64,000 nucleotides of DNA, from positions 372,001 to 436,000 of the forward strand of contig NZ_AP012977.1 of the NCBI RefSeq assembly GCF_016592595.1, given 5' to 3'. Positions 1-12,510 of this stretch are shown in pieces. The notes below the pieces were generated by a model. The model did no database searches, had not been told where the DNA came from, and was given only the letters and a program-made list of their open reading frames with translations. The DNA is from Abyssogena phaseoliformis symbiont OG214 (GTDB lineage: Bacteria; Pseudomonadota; Gammaproteobacteria; PS1; Pseudothioglobaceae). The translations under genes were made by a program, and so were the position numbers. Numbering within the stretch: the first letter of the stretch is position 1; each line of letters opens with the position of its first letter.

Positions 1-93
1 GTCGCTCGTTAATTCTTTGCCTAAATTTGGGTGTTTTTATGCCTTTAATCATTAACCTTAAAATAATAAAGGGTAATAAAAAATATCCTATAG

Positions 94-1939
<1,846 letters not shown>

Positions 1940-2044
1940 TTGTATATTTAAAATGAATAAAAATTTAGCGATTTTTTAAGTCAGAAAATAGTGAAACCGT
2001 TAAAAAGATATTGCGGATATTTTTTTGGTAAGGAGTAATCTGTT

Positions 2045-5000
2045 ATGTCAAGACATATTAAAGATATGTTATTTGACAATGGGGAATCAAAAAAGGCAAT
2101 ATGCACAAAATACATATTGTAAATTCTGATAAGCCAGTTACTTATTATTCTTTGTATAATATCTTAGCAGTTGACTGTCGCATTAATTCTATTATCGGCA
2201 CCTTCTTTTGAGAAAAAGAAGTATATACTTAGCCGTATTTGCCAGATCAAAAAAATCAATTTAGATAAATTCACTCAAAATACTTGTATTCTGCCCATTG
2301 AAAACAACACAAGGCAATCTTTGAATCGTTATTTATATTTACGTATAAGTACGTAAGTAACGATTCAAAGGGTAAGTAATAATAGTAAAGAAATTAAACA
2401 CATGGCAGGCTTGAAGTTTAAAAACTGGATAAGATAATAAAATTATTATGAGGCAATATTTACAATTATTTGAGTATTTAAAAGAATTTGCTAAATTACG
2501 TAATAAAGTAATAAAGAATATTGATTCACCTAAGCAATATGATTGTGTTTGGCTTGATACTATTCCTAATAATAGCATTATTTTTAATACCGTTAAAGCA
2601 GATAGCAAAGAAGATTTTTGGCTGAAACTTAAAAAACCAAAAGAGCTACAAGCGCCTATAAAACCACAAATACAAACACCCAAGGAGTTAATCAACTGGC
2701 TTGAAAATTTACATGATGAAGATATTGATATTGTTGTAAAAACAGAAATAGAACATAATGAAGTAACTCTATTTTTAGATGACTTGCTGCAATACCAAGA
2801 AAAACAGCAAGAATATCAGTAGCAAAAAGAAAAATATAACAAGTAATTAACCGAATACATAAAACTATTTAAACTTTATCAACATTTTTTTAAATTTTAC
2901 GAAGAATTAAAAAATAATAGTGAAACCCATGAATTGATTATTGCTGTTGGTTTGTTCAATTATCAACAAAATAACGATACTCAAAAATATTGTCGTCATC
3001 TTGTCACTCAAATTGCTAATATTGAATACAATAAAGCCACTATCACAGTTAAGACAAGTGGTGAAAATTTAGAAGTTGAAGATGAATTCATTCTAATAGA
3101 GCTTGACAACAATAGCATTCAGGAGGCTGAGAAATTTTTTGAACAAGCTGTTGTTGATGAACAGAATGATGATATAGCTTTGTTAGATATAAAAGTGCAA
3201 ACAAGGTTGTTAAAAATTTTGCAGATGGTGTCGATATGGAGCAATATTATGATCAAATATTTAAGCCCAAAATAACTAACTATAAAAGTATTTCTTATGC
3301 TCCAGCACTAATTCTAAGAAAGAAAAATACCAGTAAACTTAGTAAAGCATATGAACAAATTATAAAAACTTTAGAAAAGCAAGAACAGCCAAAAAAGATA
3401 AAACTTATTGATTACTTGCTTGGTCAAAATATACAAGATAATGAAAATTGAACTTCAAGCAAAATAACAACACCAGAAACTATTTATTTTCCATATCCTG
3501 CCAATCAAGAACAAGAAAAAGCACTTGACAAAATAAAATACCATAAGGCTCTTGTAGTGCAAGAGCTGCTTGGAACGGGAAAATCACATACCATTGCTAA
3601 TTTAATTTGTCATTTGCAAGCAACAGGCAATAAAGTATTGGTAACTGCTCAAACTAAACGCGCTTTAGAAGTATTAAAGAATAAATTGCCTAATGAATAC
3701 CAAAGTCTTGTGGTTAATTATTAGGGTAGTGACCAAGCCTCCAAAGATGATTTAAGTAGTAGTATTGAAGCGATTAAAAATAAATTAGAGAATTTTAATT
3801 ACATTGATAAAACAAACGAAATAGACTAAGTTAAAAGAAAAATTTCTAAAGATACTAACAAATATAAAGAGATTGTTAGGCAGGGTACTCAGGAAACTAA
3901 CAATCCTAAATATCAGGGTATGTTGGTTGATGTATTGGAGCAATTAAAAACTGATGAGCAACAATTTGAGTGGTATCAAGATAAATATAACGATTACGAT
4001 GATAGAAATTTAGAAAATCAATTTAATAAGCTCATTGAATTTAATCAAATTTATACATCGTTGGATTTTGACACTGTTTTAGATATAAAAAAACTACCAA
4101 TACCAGACCAAGTTAAACAATACTATCAATTAATAAAAAAGTATGGCGATTTGTCTTTGGAAGATCATGATATTCAAGAGCTAGAATGTTTAATTAATGA
4201 GTTGCCAGTATTAGAGGTGTTAAAAGAATTGGACAATATTACAATCACCCATCCTAATACAAACCTTAATATCCTAAAAAATCATGCGGAAACATTGTTG
4301 AGGTATTTAAATGATGGTAATCGATTAGAGGGTATTGGTTTTTCTGCTGGAAAGCTCTTTTTACCTAAAGAAATAAAAGAAAAACTCTATTTTGTTGAGG
4401 GGGTTAAAGTTAATGATAGCGACTGCGATACCATAGAAGAATTTGAACAAGTTATCAAAGATGTAAAACTGAAAAAAAATTTTGATAAATTAAAAAGAAT
4501 ATATAACGCTGATTTTGAGAATGAATATGAGAAAAAATTGTTGCTCTATCAAGAAATAATCTTATTATACAAATTAAAATCAGATAAGTATTTAGTGGAT
4601 GTACATGCAAAAATTGACTTTACAAGACAAGGGCGGTATCAGAATTATCAGAACACCTGTGACAAGATAGAGCAGAAAAACCAGTTTAAGGAAATTCGAC
4701 AACAATTAAGTGAAAAAATCCCTAGTACAATCGAAAAAATTCTTTCTGGCAGTGTAACTACTTTCACAGACTTGCAAGATGCATTTTACTTTAAGCACGC
4801 TCAAAATTATGTACAACGATTACCTAAAAGAGAGCGCAATAAGTGATTTAGAAAAAAGCATTAAATACAATAAAATTCAAGCGCAAAAATCAATTACCGA
4901 TATTGGTGCAAATAAAGTATGGAAATATACAGTCAGAAAAGTTAAAAATAGAACATTAAAAACTGAGTTAAATCTTTGGGCAAAAGTAGTCAGTAATATT

Positions 5001-6918
5001 GGTAAAATAGAAAGTAAACGCACACAGAAGTGGCGAAAAATTGCTAAACAACAAATGCAGAAGTGTAAAGATGTTATTCCCTGTTGGATTATGCCATTAC
5101 AACAGTTAGCAGATATCATTACCCCGCAACAAGAGATGTATGATCATATCATTGTGGATGAGGCTAGTCAATTAGGTATTGATGCCATGTTATTACTGTA
5201 TTTGACTAAGAAAATTATTATTGTCGGTGATGATCAACAGATTGCACCTGAATATATTAGCGTTAATGAAGAAGAGGTTCAAAATGCTATTAATAGATAT
5301 TTACAAGACATACCTCATAAAGAATATTATGGCACGACTGGTAGTTTTTTTGATCATGCAGGTGCTTATTTTGATAAAATCACTTTGCGTGAGCATTTTT
5401 GTTGTATACCTGAAATTATTGAATTTTCCAATTAATTATGCTACGCTCCTCATACTTCACTTTCCCCACTCAGGACTTATTCTGAAAAGTGCCTTGTTCC
5501 ACTAAAAAATACATTTTGTGATACAGGGTATGTAGAGGGGAGAGGGAGGGCAGTGGCATCGACAACAAGCCTGAAGCGGAAGCTATTATTAGTACAATCG
5601 TTGAAATTATTAAAGATGATAAATATCAAAATAAAACTATTGGAGTTATTGTTTTACAAGGCAATGCTCAACAAGATATTATTCATAATTTATTGCTAGA
5701 AAAAGTTAACAGCAGAGACTACCAAGAAAGAAAAATAATGGTTGGTGGTCCTGCTTCATTTCAAGGTGATGAGCGAGATACTGTCTTTCTGAGTTTAATA
5801 ACAGCCAATAATCATGATAGGAGGGCGCCGACAACAGATAAAGACAAAAGACGCTTTAATGTCTCCGTAAGTCGGGCTAAAGATCAATTATGGCTTTTCC
5901 ATTCGGTGTGATTAGAAGATTTAACCAATCATAATGATTTTCGTTATAAACTTTTAGACTATATTGTTAATTACAATACGACAGAATTTGAACAGCGTCA
6001 GTTAATTTCTGTGCCTAATCCAAAACCGATGTATGGTGAAGAACCTAAACTGCCTCAACCTTTTAGAAGCTGGTTTGAAGTGGAGGTTTTAATGATATTA
6101 TCAACAAAGGCCACAAAGTAGAACCCGCACATATAAGTAGCAATTTTATGAAGTTGATTTAGTTGTATTTTGTGCAGATGGCATAAAAATTGTTATTGAG
6201 TGTGATGGTGATTATTGGCATGGTGATGAGCAATATGAGAAAGATATGCAGCGTCAAGAAATATTAGAACGGGCGGGCTGGCAATTTTTTCGTATTCTTT
6301 ATTCATACTATATTAATGATAAACATCAAGCAACCGCTCAACTTTGGGATGTATTGTTCAACCATTCTATCCAAGTAGAAACAAGAGTAAAAAAACAAGA
6401 CAACATACAACTACAAGAGAAATCTACACAAGAAGAACAGATTAAAAATATAGAGTCTGAGCAGTTATCTATTTTCAAGCAAAGTGAGAATGAAGCAACA
6501 GAAACACTTTTTTTAATCTTTATCAATCAGGCAATTATATCGTTTCTAAAAGTGAAAAAGAAGATGCAGATTTTAGTTTAGCTATTGATGAAGAATATCA
6601 AAATGGTTTTAATGTAAAGACAAATAACAAACTACCTGGTTATTGTTAATCAAAAAAGATAAAATTATTGGCGTTACTTTTACTGAAAATGGTGAACAAA
6701 AGTTTAAAGCATATTTAACTGAAAGATTATCAACAAAAGATAATCTTTCTATACAAGGTTATAAAGTTATTTACAATAAAATTTTTACCAATGTGCAACA
6801 CAATTGGATGCCAATTTCAGTCTATGATGACATTAAAAGAGTTACTCCCAAAAGTTTTAATGCTGATGGTAAAAAACTTGATAATAAGTATTATGAAAAG
6901 GAATGGCAAAGTTTGTAA
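2045..6918 (+). pseudogene. Degraded large SF1 (Upf1/DNA2-like) helicase with C-terminal nuclease domain
   Basis: Nearly 5 kb of fragments in all three frames add up to one large protein. The start is probably the ATG at 2045 behind AAGGAG, with a stop 25 codons later. Pieces in order: an N-terminal region (2448-2822) rich in charged residues; a Walker A region near 3570 (ELLGTGKSHTIANL, normally GPPGTGKS); a long coiled region (3920-4846); the DEAS box and motif III (IIVDEASQLG ... VGDDQQIAPE, about 5150-5250); motif V (FQGDERDTVFLSLI, about 5760); motif VI (RRFNVSVSRAKDQLWLF, about 5850); then a DUF559/MTES_1575 or Vsr-like nuclease segment (VIECDGDYWHGDEQYEKD, about 6190-6250). At least six frameshifts and several in-frame stops (for example 3722, 3827, 5909) rule out function. 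Similar helicase-nuclease fusions occur in phage-defence loci. The tail at 6643-6918 may belong to the same gene or to a neighbour. Confidence 0.85.
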
Positions 6919-7054
6919 AAATTAAAAAAATGGGTAAAGCCATTGCCATTTATCAAACTAAAAACAGATCGATTACTGGTGAAAAATTAGATAAAAATAA
7001 CTTTTAAAGACTCTTTACAAGTTCAAAATTAACAAAGAATTAGGAATAAAATTA

Positions 7055-7528
7055 GTGTTAGCATATATCGGACTGGGTTCAAACCTTAACAACCCAAAAC
7101 AACAAATTAAAGATGCGCTAATTGTGCTGAATGACACACAGGATGTGAAAGTGGTAGCGTTGTCGAGTTTGTATCAATCGCCACCCATTGACGGCTCAAA
7201 GCAGCCTGATTATATCAATGCCATGTGTCAGGTTGATACGCATTTAACTGCATTAGAATTGCTGTATGTTTGTCAAGGTATTGAGACCAAACAGCATCGT
7301 GTGCGCGAGAAAAAATGGGGTGCAAGAACCATTGACTTAGACATTATTATTTATGGTGTGCAAGTGATTGTTTCTAAGCAACTGATTGTTCCACACCCGC
7401 AAATAATGAATAGGGCGTTTGTATTGGCGCCACTAGCAGAACTAGAGCCTAATTTGAAGGTGCCAGTTTTAGGACCTATTCAAGATTTGATTGCTAAACT
7501 GGACATCACTAAATTGGTTAAATTATGA
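7055..7528 (+). CDS. folK: 2-amino-4-hydroxy-6-hydroxymethyldihydropteridine pyrophosphokinase
   Basis: HPPK transfers pyrophosphate from ATP to the pterin alcohol in folate synthesis. The 157 aa protein has the family signature: IGLGSNL at the N terminus, the Y-SPP segment (LYQSPPIDGSKQPDYINA), and the signature WGARTIDLDIIIYG followed by VPHPQIMNRAFVLAPLAE. The start is GTG at 7055, giving MLAYIGLGSNL and preceded by TAGGAA. It overlaps panB by four bases (ATGA), a pairing of folate and pantothenate genes common in gammaproteobacteria. It is the first intact gene after the helicase wreck. Confidence 0.95.
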   Translation: MLAYIGLGSNLNNPKQQIKDALIVLNDTQDVKVVALSSLYQSPPIDGSKQPDYINAMCQVDTHLTALELLYVCQGIETKQHRVREKKWGARTIDLDIIIYGVQVIVSKQLIVPHPQIMNRAFVLAPLAELEPNLKVPVLGPIQDLIAKLDITKLVKL

Positions 7529-8307
7529 ACATTGAAGCGTTAAAGAGTTTTAAACAATCTGGCGATAAAATTGCTTGCTTAACTGCTTATGACGCTTCAT
7601 TTGCATCAGTTTTTGACACGTGCGGTATTGACATTATTTTAATAGGAGATTCGCTTGGTAACGTTATCCAAGGTGGTGAAAATACATTAGATGTAAGTAT
7701 GGATGATATGGTTTACCACACACAAGCAGTTACCAAAGGTGCGCAAAATGCATTAAGGATTGCAGACATGCCTTATCAAAGTTATACCAATGCTGAACAA
7801 ACTTTAACAAACGCCAAGCGTTTAATAATGGCGGGTGCGCAAATGGTAAAATTTGAAGGCGGGTGTGAGCATGAGGCGTCTTTTAAAATCTTGCAAGATA
7901 ATGGCATTCCCGTTTGTGGTCACTTAGGCTTGCAGCCACAATCGGTAATAGAAATGGACGATTATAAGGTGCAAGGCAGAGACAAGCAAAGCGCTGATAA
8001 AATTATTAAAGATGCTTTGGCTTTGGTATCTTGGGGTGTTAAAGCAATCGTGCTAGAATGCGTCCCTGCTAATCTGGCTAAACAAGTGTCACAATCTTTA
8101 AGTATTCCTACTATTGGTATTGGTGCTGGCGTGAATTGTGATGGGCAAGTATTGGTAAGCTATGATATGCTGGGCATTCATGTAGGACACGTGCCAAAAT
8201 TTGTTAAAAATTTCTTAATTGATAATGGTGATGTCAAGTCTGCTGTCGATGCTTTTATCAAAGCGGTAAAAGATAAGTCTTTTCCAGGTGAAGAGCATAG
8301 TTATTAA
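7525..8307 (+). CDS. panB: 3-methyl-2-oxobutanoate hydroxymethyltransferase
   Basis: Transfers a hydroxymethyl group from methylene-tetrahydrofolate to alpha-ketoisovalerate, giving ketopantoate, the first committed step of pantothenate synthesis. The 260 aa protein is normal length. Visible motifs: LTAYDASFA near the N terminus, LIGDSLGNVIQGG with the metal-binding Asp, MVKFEGG, GHLGLQPQSV, the catalytic region AIVLECVPANLA, and IGIGAGVNCDGQVLV. It overlaps folK by four bases upstream and panC by one base downstream, so all three are translationally coupled. Its substrate comes from the valine pathway encoded by ilvB-ilvH-ilvC further along the window. Confidence 0.96.
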   Translation: MNIEALKSFKQSGDKIACLTAYDASFASVFDTCGIDIILIGDSLGNVIQGGENTLDVSMDDMVYHTQAVTKGAQNALRIADMPYQSYTNAEQTLTNAKRLIMAGAQMVKFEGGCEHEASFKILQDNGIPVCGHLGLQPQSVIEMDDYKVQGRDKQSADKIIKDALALVSWGVKAIVLECVPANLAKQVSQSLSIPTIGIGAGVNCDGQVLVSYDMLGIHVGHVPKFVKNFLIDNGDVKSAVDAFIKAVKDKSFPGEEHSY

Positions 8308-9143
8308 TGCAGTTGTGTTATCAAAATACTCAAATAACCAAGCTGGTTAACGACTGGCACGCACAAGGCAAAACCGTTGCGTTTGTGCCTACAATGGGTG
8401 GATTGCACCAAGGACATTTGTCATTAATTGACATTGCTAAACAAAAAGCCGATAAAGTCATTGTTAGTATTTTTGTTAATCCAGCCCAATTTGGCAAAAA
8501 TGAAGATTTAGATAGTTATCCACGCACGCTTAATGCTGATTTAGTAGCATTAGAGGCAAATGTTGACGGTGTTTTTATTCCAGATGTTAAACAAGTTTAT
8601 CCCAATGGCATCAGCAAACATATTGATGTTGGTAAGATTGGGCAAATTTTATGTGGTAAAACACGCCCGCATTTTTTTAATGGGGTGGCACAGGTTGTTG
8701 AAATATTGTTTGGAATTATGCGTCCTGATGTTGCAGTTTTTGGTCAAAAAGACTATCAGCAACTGTTGGTCATTAGACAAATGGTCAAGAATTTATCACT
8801 GAATATATGCATAGAATCTGGTGAAATCATTAGAGAAAAAAGCGGCTTAGCAATGAGTACTCGCAACCAGTATTTATCTGAAAATGAGGTTAAAATTGCC
8901 ACTAATCTGTACAAAAATTTATTTTATCTTAAGTGTGAAATTTTAAAAAATAAAAAAATTGATGCGTTAAAGCAATTAGCAGAATTTAACTTAAAGAAAC
9001 ACTTTAAATTGGACTATCTTGAGGTGTTGGATGCGAATACCCTTAGAAAAATTACTGATAATACACATCAAATTATTATATTATCTGCAGTGTTGTTAGG
9101 CTCTGTGCGACTCATTGACAATTTAATTTTTAAAAAAGGATAA
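8307..9143 (+). CDS. panC: Pantothenate synthetase (pantoate-beta-alanine ligase)
   Basis: ATP-dependent condensation of pantoate with beta-alanine. The 278 aa protein carries PTMGGLHQGHLSLI (HIGH-like nucleotidyl-transfer motif), VSIFVNPAQFG, the FGQKDYQQLLVIRQMV segment near residue 150, and the KMSKS-like region AMSTRNQYLS. The start ATG shares its A with the panB stop codon. A small AT-rich stretch around 8940-8960 encodes a lysine-rich linker between the two domains. No panD is seen in the window, so beta-alanine must come from elsewhere. Confidence 0.96.
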   Translation: MQLCYQNTQITKLVNDWHAQGKTVAFVPTMGGLHQGHLSLIDIAKQKADKVIVSIFVNPAQFGKNEDLDSYPRTLNADLVALEANVDGVFIPDVKQVYPNGISKHIDVGKIGQILCGKTRPHFFNGVAQVVEILFGIMRPDVAVFGQKDYQQLLVIRQMVKNLSLNICIESGEIIREKSGLAMSTRNQYLSENEVKIATNLYKNLFYLKCEILKNKKIDALKQLAEFNLKKHFKLDYLEVLDANTLRKITDNTHQIIILSAVLLGSVRLIDNLIFKKG

Positions 9144-9145
9144 CC

Positions 9146-9724
9146 ATGTTTAGTATTACCGACGAAGCAAAAGTTTATGTGGCTGATTTATTTGCCCAAC
9201 AAGATGAAAAAGACCTTGGCTTAAAGGTGGATGTTGAAAAAGCCGGCACACCTGTCGCCGCCGTCACTTTTAATTTTTGCTTTCCTAAAGAGTTAAGTAA
9301 AACGTATCAAAAATTTGAATATGAAGGATTTTATGCTTATATTGATGAGTTAAATTTTGAGTACTTGAAAAACTCAGAAGTGGCATTAAAAGATGCAGGT
9401 ACTGGTAAGAAATTAACAATCACTGCGCCTAATGCTAAAGGTGAAGAGCCAAAAGAAGACGCTTCTCTTGAAGAAAAAATCAAATACGTTATTGCTGCTG
9501 ATATCAGTCCCGGACTTGCCTCTCATGGTGGTTTTGTTGAACTGGTTGAGATTACTAAGCAGATGGACGTTATTCTTAATTTTGGTGGCGGTTGTCAGGG
9601 CTGTTCATCGGTTAAATCCACTTTAGAACAGGGTGTTGAAGCACAGCTTAAAGCGCGCTTTCCAGAGATTAAATCAGTACGTGATGTAACAGACCACTCC
9701 AATACTGATAACGCTTATATGTAA
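9146..9724 (+). CDS. nfuA: Fe/S biogenesis protein NfuA
   Basis: Iron-sulfur cluster carrier delivering 4Fe-4S clusters to apoproteins. The 192 aa protein has the two-domain arrangement of NfuA: an N-terminal degenerate A-type (HesB-like) domain that has lost its cysteines, and a C-terminal Nfu domain with GGGCQGCSSVKSTLEQGVE, where the CxxC pair binds the cluster. Length matches E. coli NfuA (191 aa). The start ATG follows AAAAGGA, three bases after the panC stop. Confidence 0.95.
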   Translation: MFSITDEAKVYVADLFAQQDEKDLGLKVDVEKAGTPVAAVTFNFCFPKELSKTYQKFEYEGFYAYIDELNFEYLKNSEVALKDAGTGKKLTITAPNAKGEEPKEDASLEEKIKYVIAADISPGLASHGGFVELVEITKQMDVILNFGGGCQGCSSVKSTLEQGVEAQLKARFPEIKSVRDVTDHSNTDNAYM

Positions 9725-9765
9725 GTAACACTCTGCTGGGTTTGAGATAATATGGTGTAAACTTA

Positions 9766-10281
9766 GTGGTTATGATTATTACTATTGATGCCAGTGTTAA
9801 AGAGCGTAGAGACGCTAAAGTAGCGCACGAATTGTTCACTATTAATACAGTCATTGTCCATTTATTTCTTACTCTAGGTTTGATTAAATTGCTAAATACT
9901 GATATGAGCAGTGCGATTAGTTTGTCTATTTTAATTTCCTTCATAATCATCATCTATACTTATTTTCGGACTAAAAAAGCCCAAAGCAACGACCCGTATC
10001 TAGTTTATTTACACTGGCAGCTTTCGCTTAATCGTTACAAATTACTGATTGGTGCTTATATTTTTTATTTTTTAGTGACTTCGCTAACGTTGATTATTTC
10101 AAACGATGCGCCTGCAAGCATGGACGGTACAAGAATTATTGATTCAATTTTGAGTTTGTTAGGCGTGGTGCCATTATTTTTTTGTATTTTAGTATCTGTT
10201 GTGTTGGGCTCTGGCTCAATGTTTAATGCGGGTCGTGGTGAAGTTGATCAAAAACTGGCGCAAAAATACCCACAAAGTTAG
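9766..10281 (+). CDS. Membrane protein of unknown function
   Basis: A 171 aa protein I do not recognise as a named family. Four hydrophobic segments are likely: about residues 26-43 (VIVHLFLTLGLIKLL), 47-65 (AISLSILISFIIIIYTYF), 93-112 (IGAYIFYFLVTSLTLII) and 131-150 (LLGVVPLFFCILVSVVLG). The N terminus and the C-terminal tail (FNAGRGEVDQKLAQKYPQS) are charged. The start could be GTG 9766 or ATG 9772. Its stop codon overlaps the thiL start by one base, so it is cotranscribed with nfuA and thiL. The position suggests a conserved passenger membrane protein of this operon; no function is claimed. Confidence 0.75.
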   Translation: MVMIITIDASVKERRDAKVAHELFTINTVIVHLFLTLGLIKLLNTDMSSAISLSILISFIIIIYTYFRTKKAQSNDPYLVYLHWQLSLNRYKLLIGAYIFYFLVTSLTLIISNDAPASMDGTRIIDSILSLLGVVPLFFCILVSVVLGSGSMFNAGRGEVDQKLAQKYPQS

Positions 10282-11210
10282 TGAATGAGTTTTCTTTAAT
10301 TGAAACCTATTTTAATTGGGGTAGTTCAAATTTAGCCAATTTGGGTATCGGTGATGATTGTGCCGTTATTAACATAGATACTAATTACCAATTAGTAACC
10401 AGTGTTGATACTTTGATTGAAAGTGTGCATTTTCCTTCAAATACCAGTGCCAGTGATATTGCTTACAAATCCCTGGCAGTTAATTTAAGTGATTTGGCAG
10501 CAATGGGCGCACGCGCAAAATATTTCACACTTGCGTTAACATTGCCAAATATCAATAAAAAATGGCTTAGTCAGTTCTCTACCTCACTTAAATCTTTAGC
10601 AAATGAATTTGGTATTGTACTGGTTGGCGGTGATACCACAAAAGGCGCACTTAGCATCACCATCAATGTTACTGGTGTGGTTGAAAAGAACAAGGCTTTA
10701 TTGCGCTCATCTGCCAAAATGGGGGATTTGATTTTTGTGTCTAATACGATTGGCAATGCAGCTTATGCTTGGAAACAATTACAAAACAACCAAACACCTT
10801 CTGAGTACGTTATTAACCAATTTAATCGACCAAAACCACAACTATTTTTAGGGCAGCAACTATCAGACATTGCCAATGCCTGTATTGATATTTCTGATGG
10901 TTTGGAGCAAGATTTAACACATATTTTGACTCGTTCTAACGTAGGCGCAAGTATCAATCTTGATGATATTCCATTGATTAATGAAGTTAAAACTTATATT
11001 AAAAAGACCAATGACTGGTGTTTGGTGCTTGCAGGTGGTGATGATTATGAATTATGTTTTACTACGCCAGTTAAAAATATGGATTTATTAAAAGCATTAC
11101 AAAGTAAAAACGATATTAAAGTTACCCAAATTGGCATTATTAACGACTCTATGGTGTTAACTAAGATTGGATCTTTTGATAAGCAGTGTTGTTCTTATCA
11201 ACATTTCTAA
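10281..11210 (+). CDS. thiL: Thiamine-monophosphate kinase
   Basis: Phosphorylates thiamine monophosphate to thiamine diphosphate, the final step of cofactor synthesis. The 309 aa AIR-synthase-like protein begins MNEFSLIETYFNW (family-typical N terminus) and has the ATP and Mg binding residues in IGDDCAVI, the VTSVDTLIESVHFP strand, KSLAVNLSDLAAMGA, VGGDTTKG, a DISDGLEQD motif near residue 205, and LAGGDDYELCF near residue 253. The start is GTG at 10281, overlapping the preceding stop. ThiDP is needed by the acetolactate synthase encoded at 54881. Confidence 0.95.
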   Translation: MNEFSLIETYFNWGSSNLANLGIGDDCAVINIDTNYQLVTSVDTLIESVHFPSNTSASDIAYKSLAVNLSDLAAMGARAKYFTLALTLPNINKKWLSQFSTSLKSLANEFGIVLVGGDTTKGALSITINVTGVVEKNKALLRSSAKMGDLIFVSNTIGNAAYAWKQLQNNQTPSEYVINQFNRPKPQLFLGQQLSDIANACIDISDGLEQDLTHILTRSNVGASINLDDIPLINEVKTYIKKTNDWCLVLAGGDDYELCFTTPVKNMDLLKALQSKNDIKVTQIGIINDSMVLTKIGSFDKQCCSYQHF

Positions 11211-11247
11211 TTGACGAGCAGATATTTTCTGATCGTGCAATGTATGT

Positions 11248-11658
11248 TTAAACTTCTTTTTTCTCTGCAATGGTTTTGCAATCAATGCATTCGTCAGCAG
11301 TAGGACGCGCCTCTAGTCGTACTAAGGAAATTTCAGCACCACAGGTTTTACAAAAGCCATAATCACCTAGTTCAATAATGTGCAAAGTTTTGTCAATTTT
11401 GCCAATCAGTTTTCTTTCACGGTCGCGTGTTCTTAACTCTAAAGCAAATTCTTCTTCAAGGGTGGCTCTGTCGTTAATATCAGCAACTTGATTTGAATCT
11501 TCCTGGATATGATTAATAGTTGATTCAGCATCATCAACCAATTGTTCTCTCCATGAATTTAATTTATTTTTAAAATGCTCAAGCTGAGTATCATTCATAA
11601 ATTCCTCATTTTTTTTAGGCCGGTAATTAGGAATTTCTTGGTAGTTTGGTTGTGACAT
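11248..11658 (-). CDS. dksA: RNA polymerase-binding transcription factor DksA
   Basis: DksA binds the RNA polymerase secondary channel and works with ppGpp to reset promoters for ribosomal and amino acid genes. The 136 aa protein shows the coiled-coil arm (EHFKNKLNSWREQLVDDAE), the tip residues DRATLEEEFALELRTRDRE, and the zinc region CKTCGAEISLVRLEARPTADECIDC with all four cysteines. It is shorter than E. coli DksA (151 aa), mainly at the N terminus and tail. Convergent with thiL and divergent from the cbbY-like gene; the 90 bp AT-rich gap (11659-11748) should hold both promoters. Confidence 0.96.
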   Translation of the reverse strand: MSQPNYQEIPNYRPKKNEEFMNDTQLEHFKNKLNSWREQLVDDAESTINHIQEDSNQVADINDRATLEEEFALELRTRDRERKLIGKIDKTLHIIELGDYGFCKTCGAEISLVRLEARPTADECIDCKTIAEKKEV

Positions 11659-11748
11659 AATAACTAGATTAATTAAAAAAAGTATACTTATACCTAAACT
11701 GCTTTAAAATAGCAATTTATTTTTTACATTTCTCATTATAAATTTTTT

Positions 11749-12510
11749 ATGGCATTAGAAGCATTAATTTTTGACGTTGACGGAACTTTGGCAAATACTG
11801 AGCGTGATGGGCATTTGAAGGCCTTTAATTTAGCATTTAAAGAATTGGGCTTAGATTGGCATTGGTCAAACGAGGCTTATCACGAACTACTCAATGTGAC
11901 AGGAGGGCAACTGCGGATTAAATATTATTTAAAAAAATACAACCCAATATTTGAACATCAATATTTGGATGATTTTGTTGCCTCCATCCATCAGTTAAAA
12001 ACTAAAATTTATGTGAGTTTGATGGACGAAGGCGCAGTGCCTTTGCGAATAGGTGTTAAGCGTTTGTTTAATGAGGCAAGAAAAGCCAATCTTAGATTGG
12101 CAATTGCCACAACAACAACCCTTGCTAATGTTGATGCCTTGATTGCAAATACATTAGGAGCTGAAGCACTAGATTGGTTTGAAGTGGTTGGTGCTGGTAA
12201 TATTACGCCAAAGTTAAAGCCAGCCGGTGATATTTATACTTATGTATTAAAACAAATGAACTTAGACCCCACAAAATGCTTAGCTTTTGAAGATTCGCAT
12301 AATGGTATTATTTCAGCAACACAAGCTGGACTTAAAACCATTATTACAGTTAACGAATATACAGACAAGCATGAATTTGATGGTGCGCTGGTCGTGCTTG
12401 ACCATTTGGGTGATAAAGACAAACCTTTTAGCTTAATCAAAGGCAATACAACTAATGCAACTTGTGTTGATGTGGCATATTTACGAGAACTGCATGCAAC
12501 GTATTGTTGA
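11749..12510 (+). CDS. cbbY: HAD-family phosphatase, CbbY-like
   Basis: HAD hydrolase of the CbbY branch, which in autotrophs dephosphorylates xylulose-1,5-bisphosphate, a misfire product that inhibits Rubisco. The 253 aa protein has motif I DVDGTLANTE (nucleophile Asp), motif II IATTTT, motif III lysine in PKLKPAGDIY, and motif IV EDSHNGIISA. The cap domain lies at about residues 20-95. Rubisco itself is not in the window, so the link to carbon fixation is inference from family resemblance. It overlaps the 5' end of ilvA by 17 bases. Confidence 0.8.
   Translation: MALEALIFDVDGTLANTERDGHLKAFNLAFKELGLDWHWSNEAYHELLNVTGGQLRIKYYLKKYNPIFEHQYLDDFVASIHQLKTKIYVSLMDEGAVPLRIGVKRLFNEARKANLRLAIATTTTLANVDALIANTLGAEALDWFEVVGAGNITPKLKPAGDIYTYVLKQMNLDPTKCLAFEDSHNGIISATQAGLKTIITVNEYTDKHEFDGALVVLDHLGDKDKPFSLIKGNTTNATCVDVAYLRELHATYC

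Noticed and set aside
2339-2695. 118-codon minus-strand open frame with membrane-like composition
   Set aside because: It is antisense to the helicase fragment at 2448-2822, whose helicase-family reading fits better; no ribosome site.
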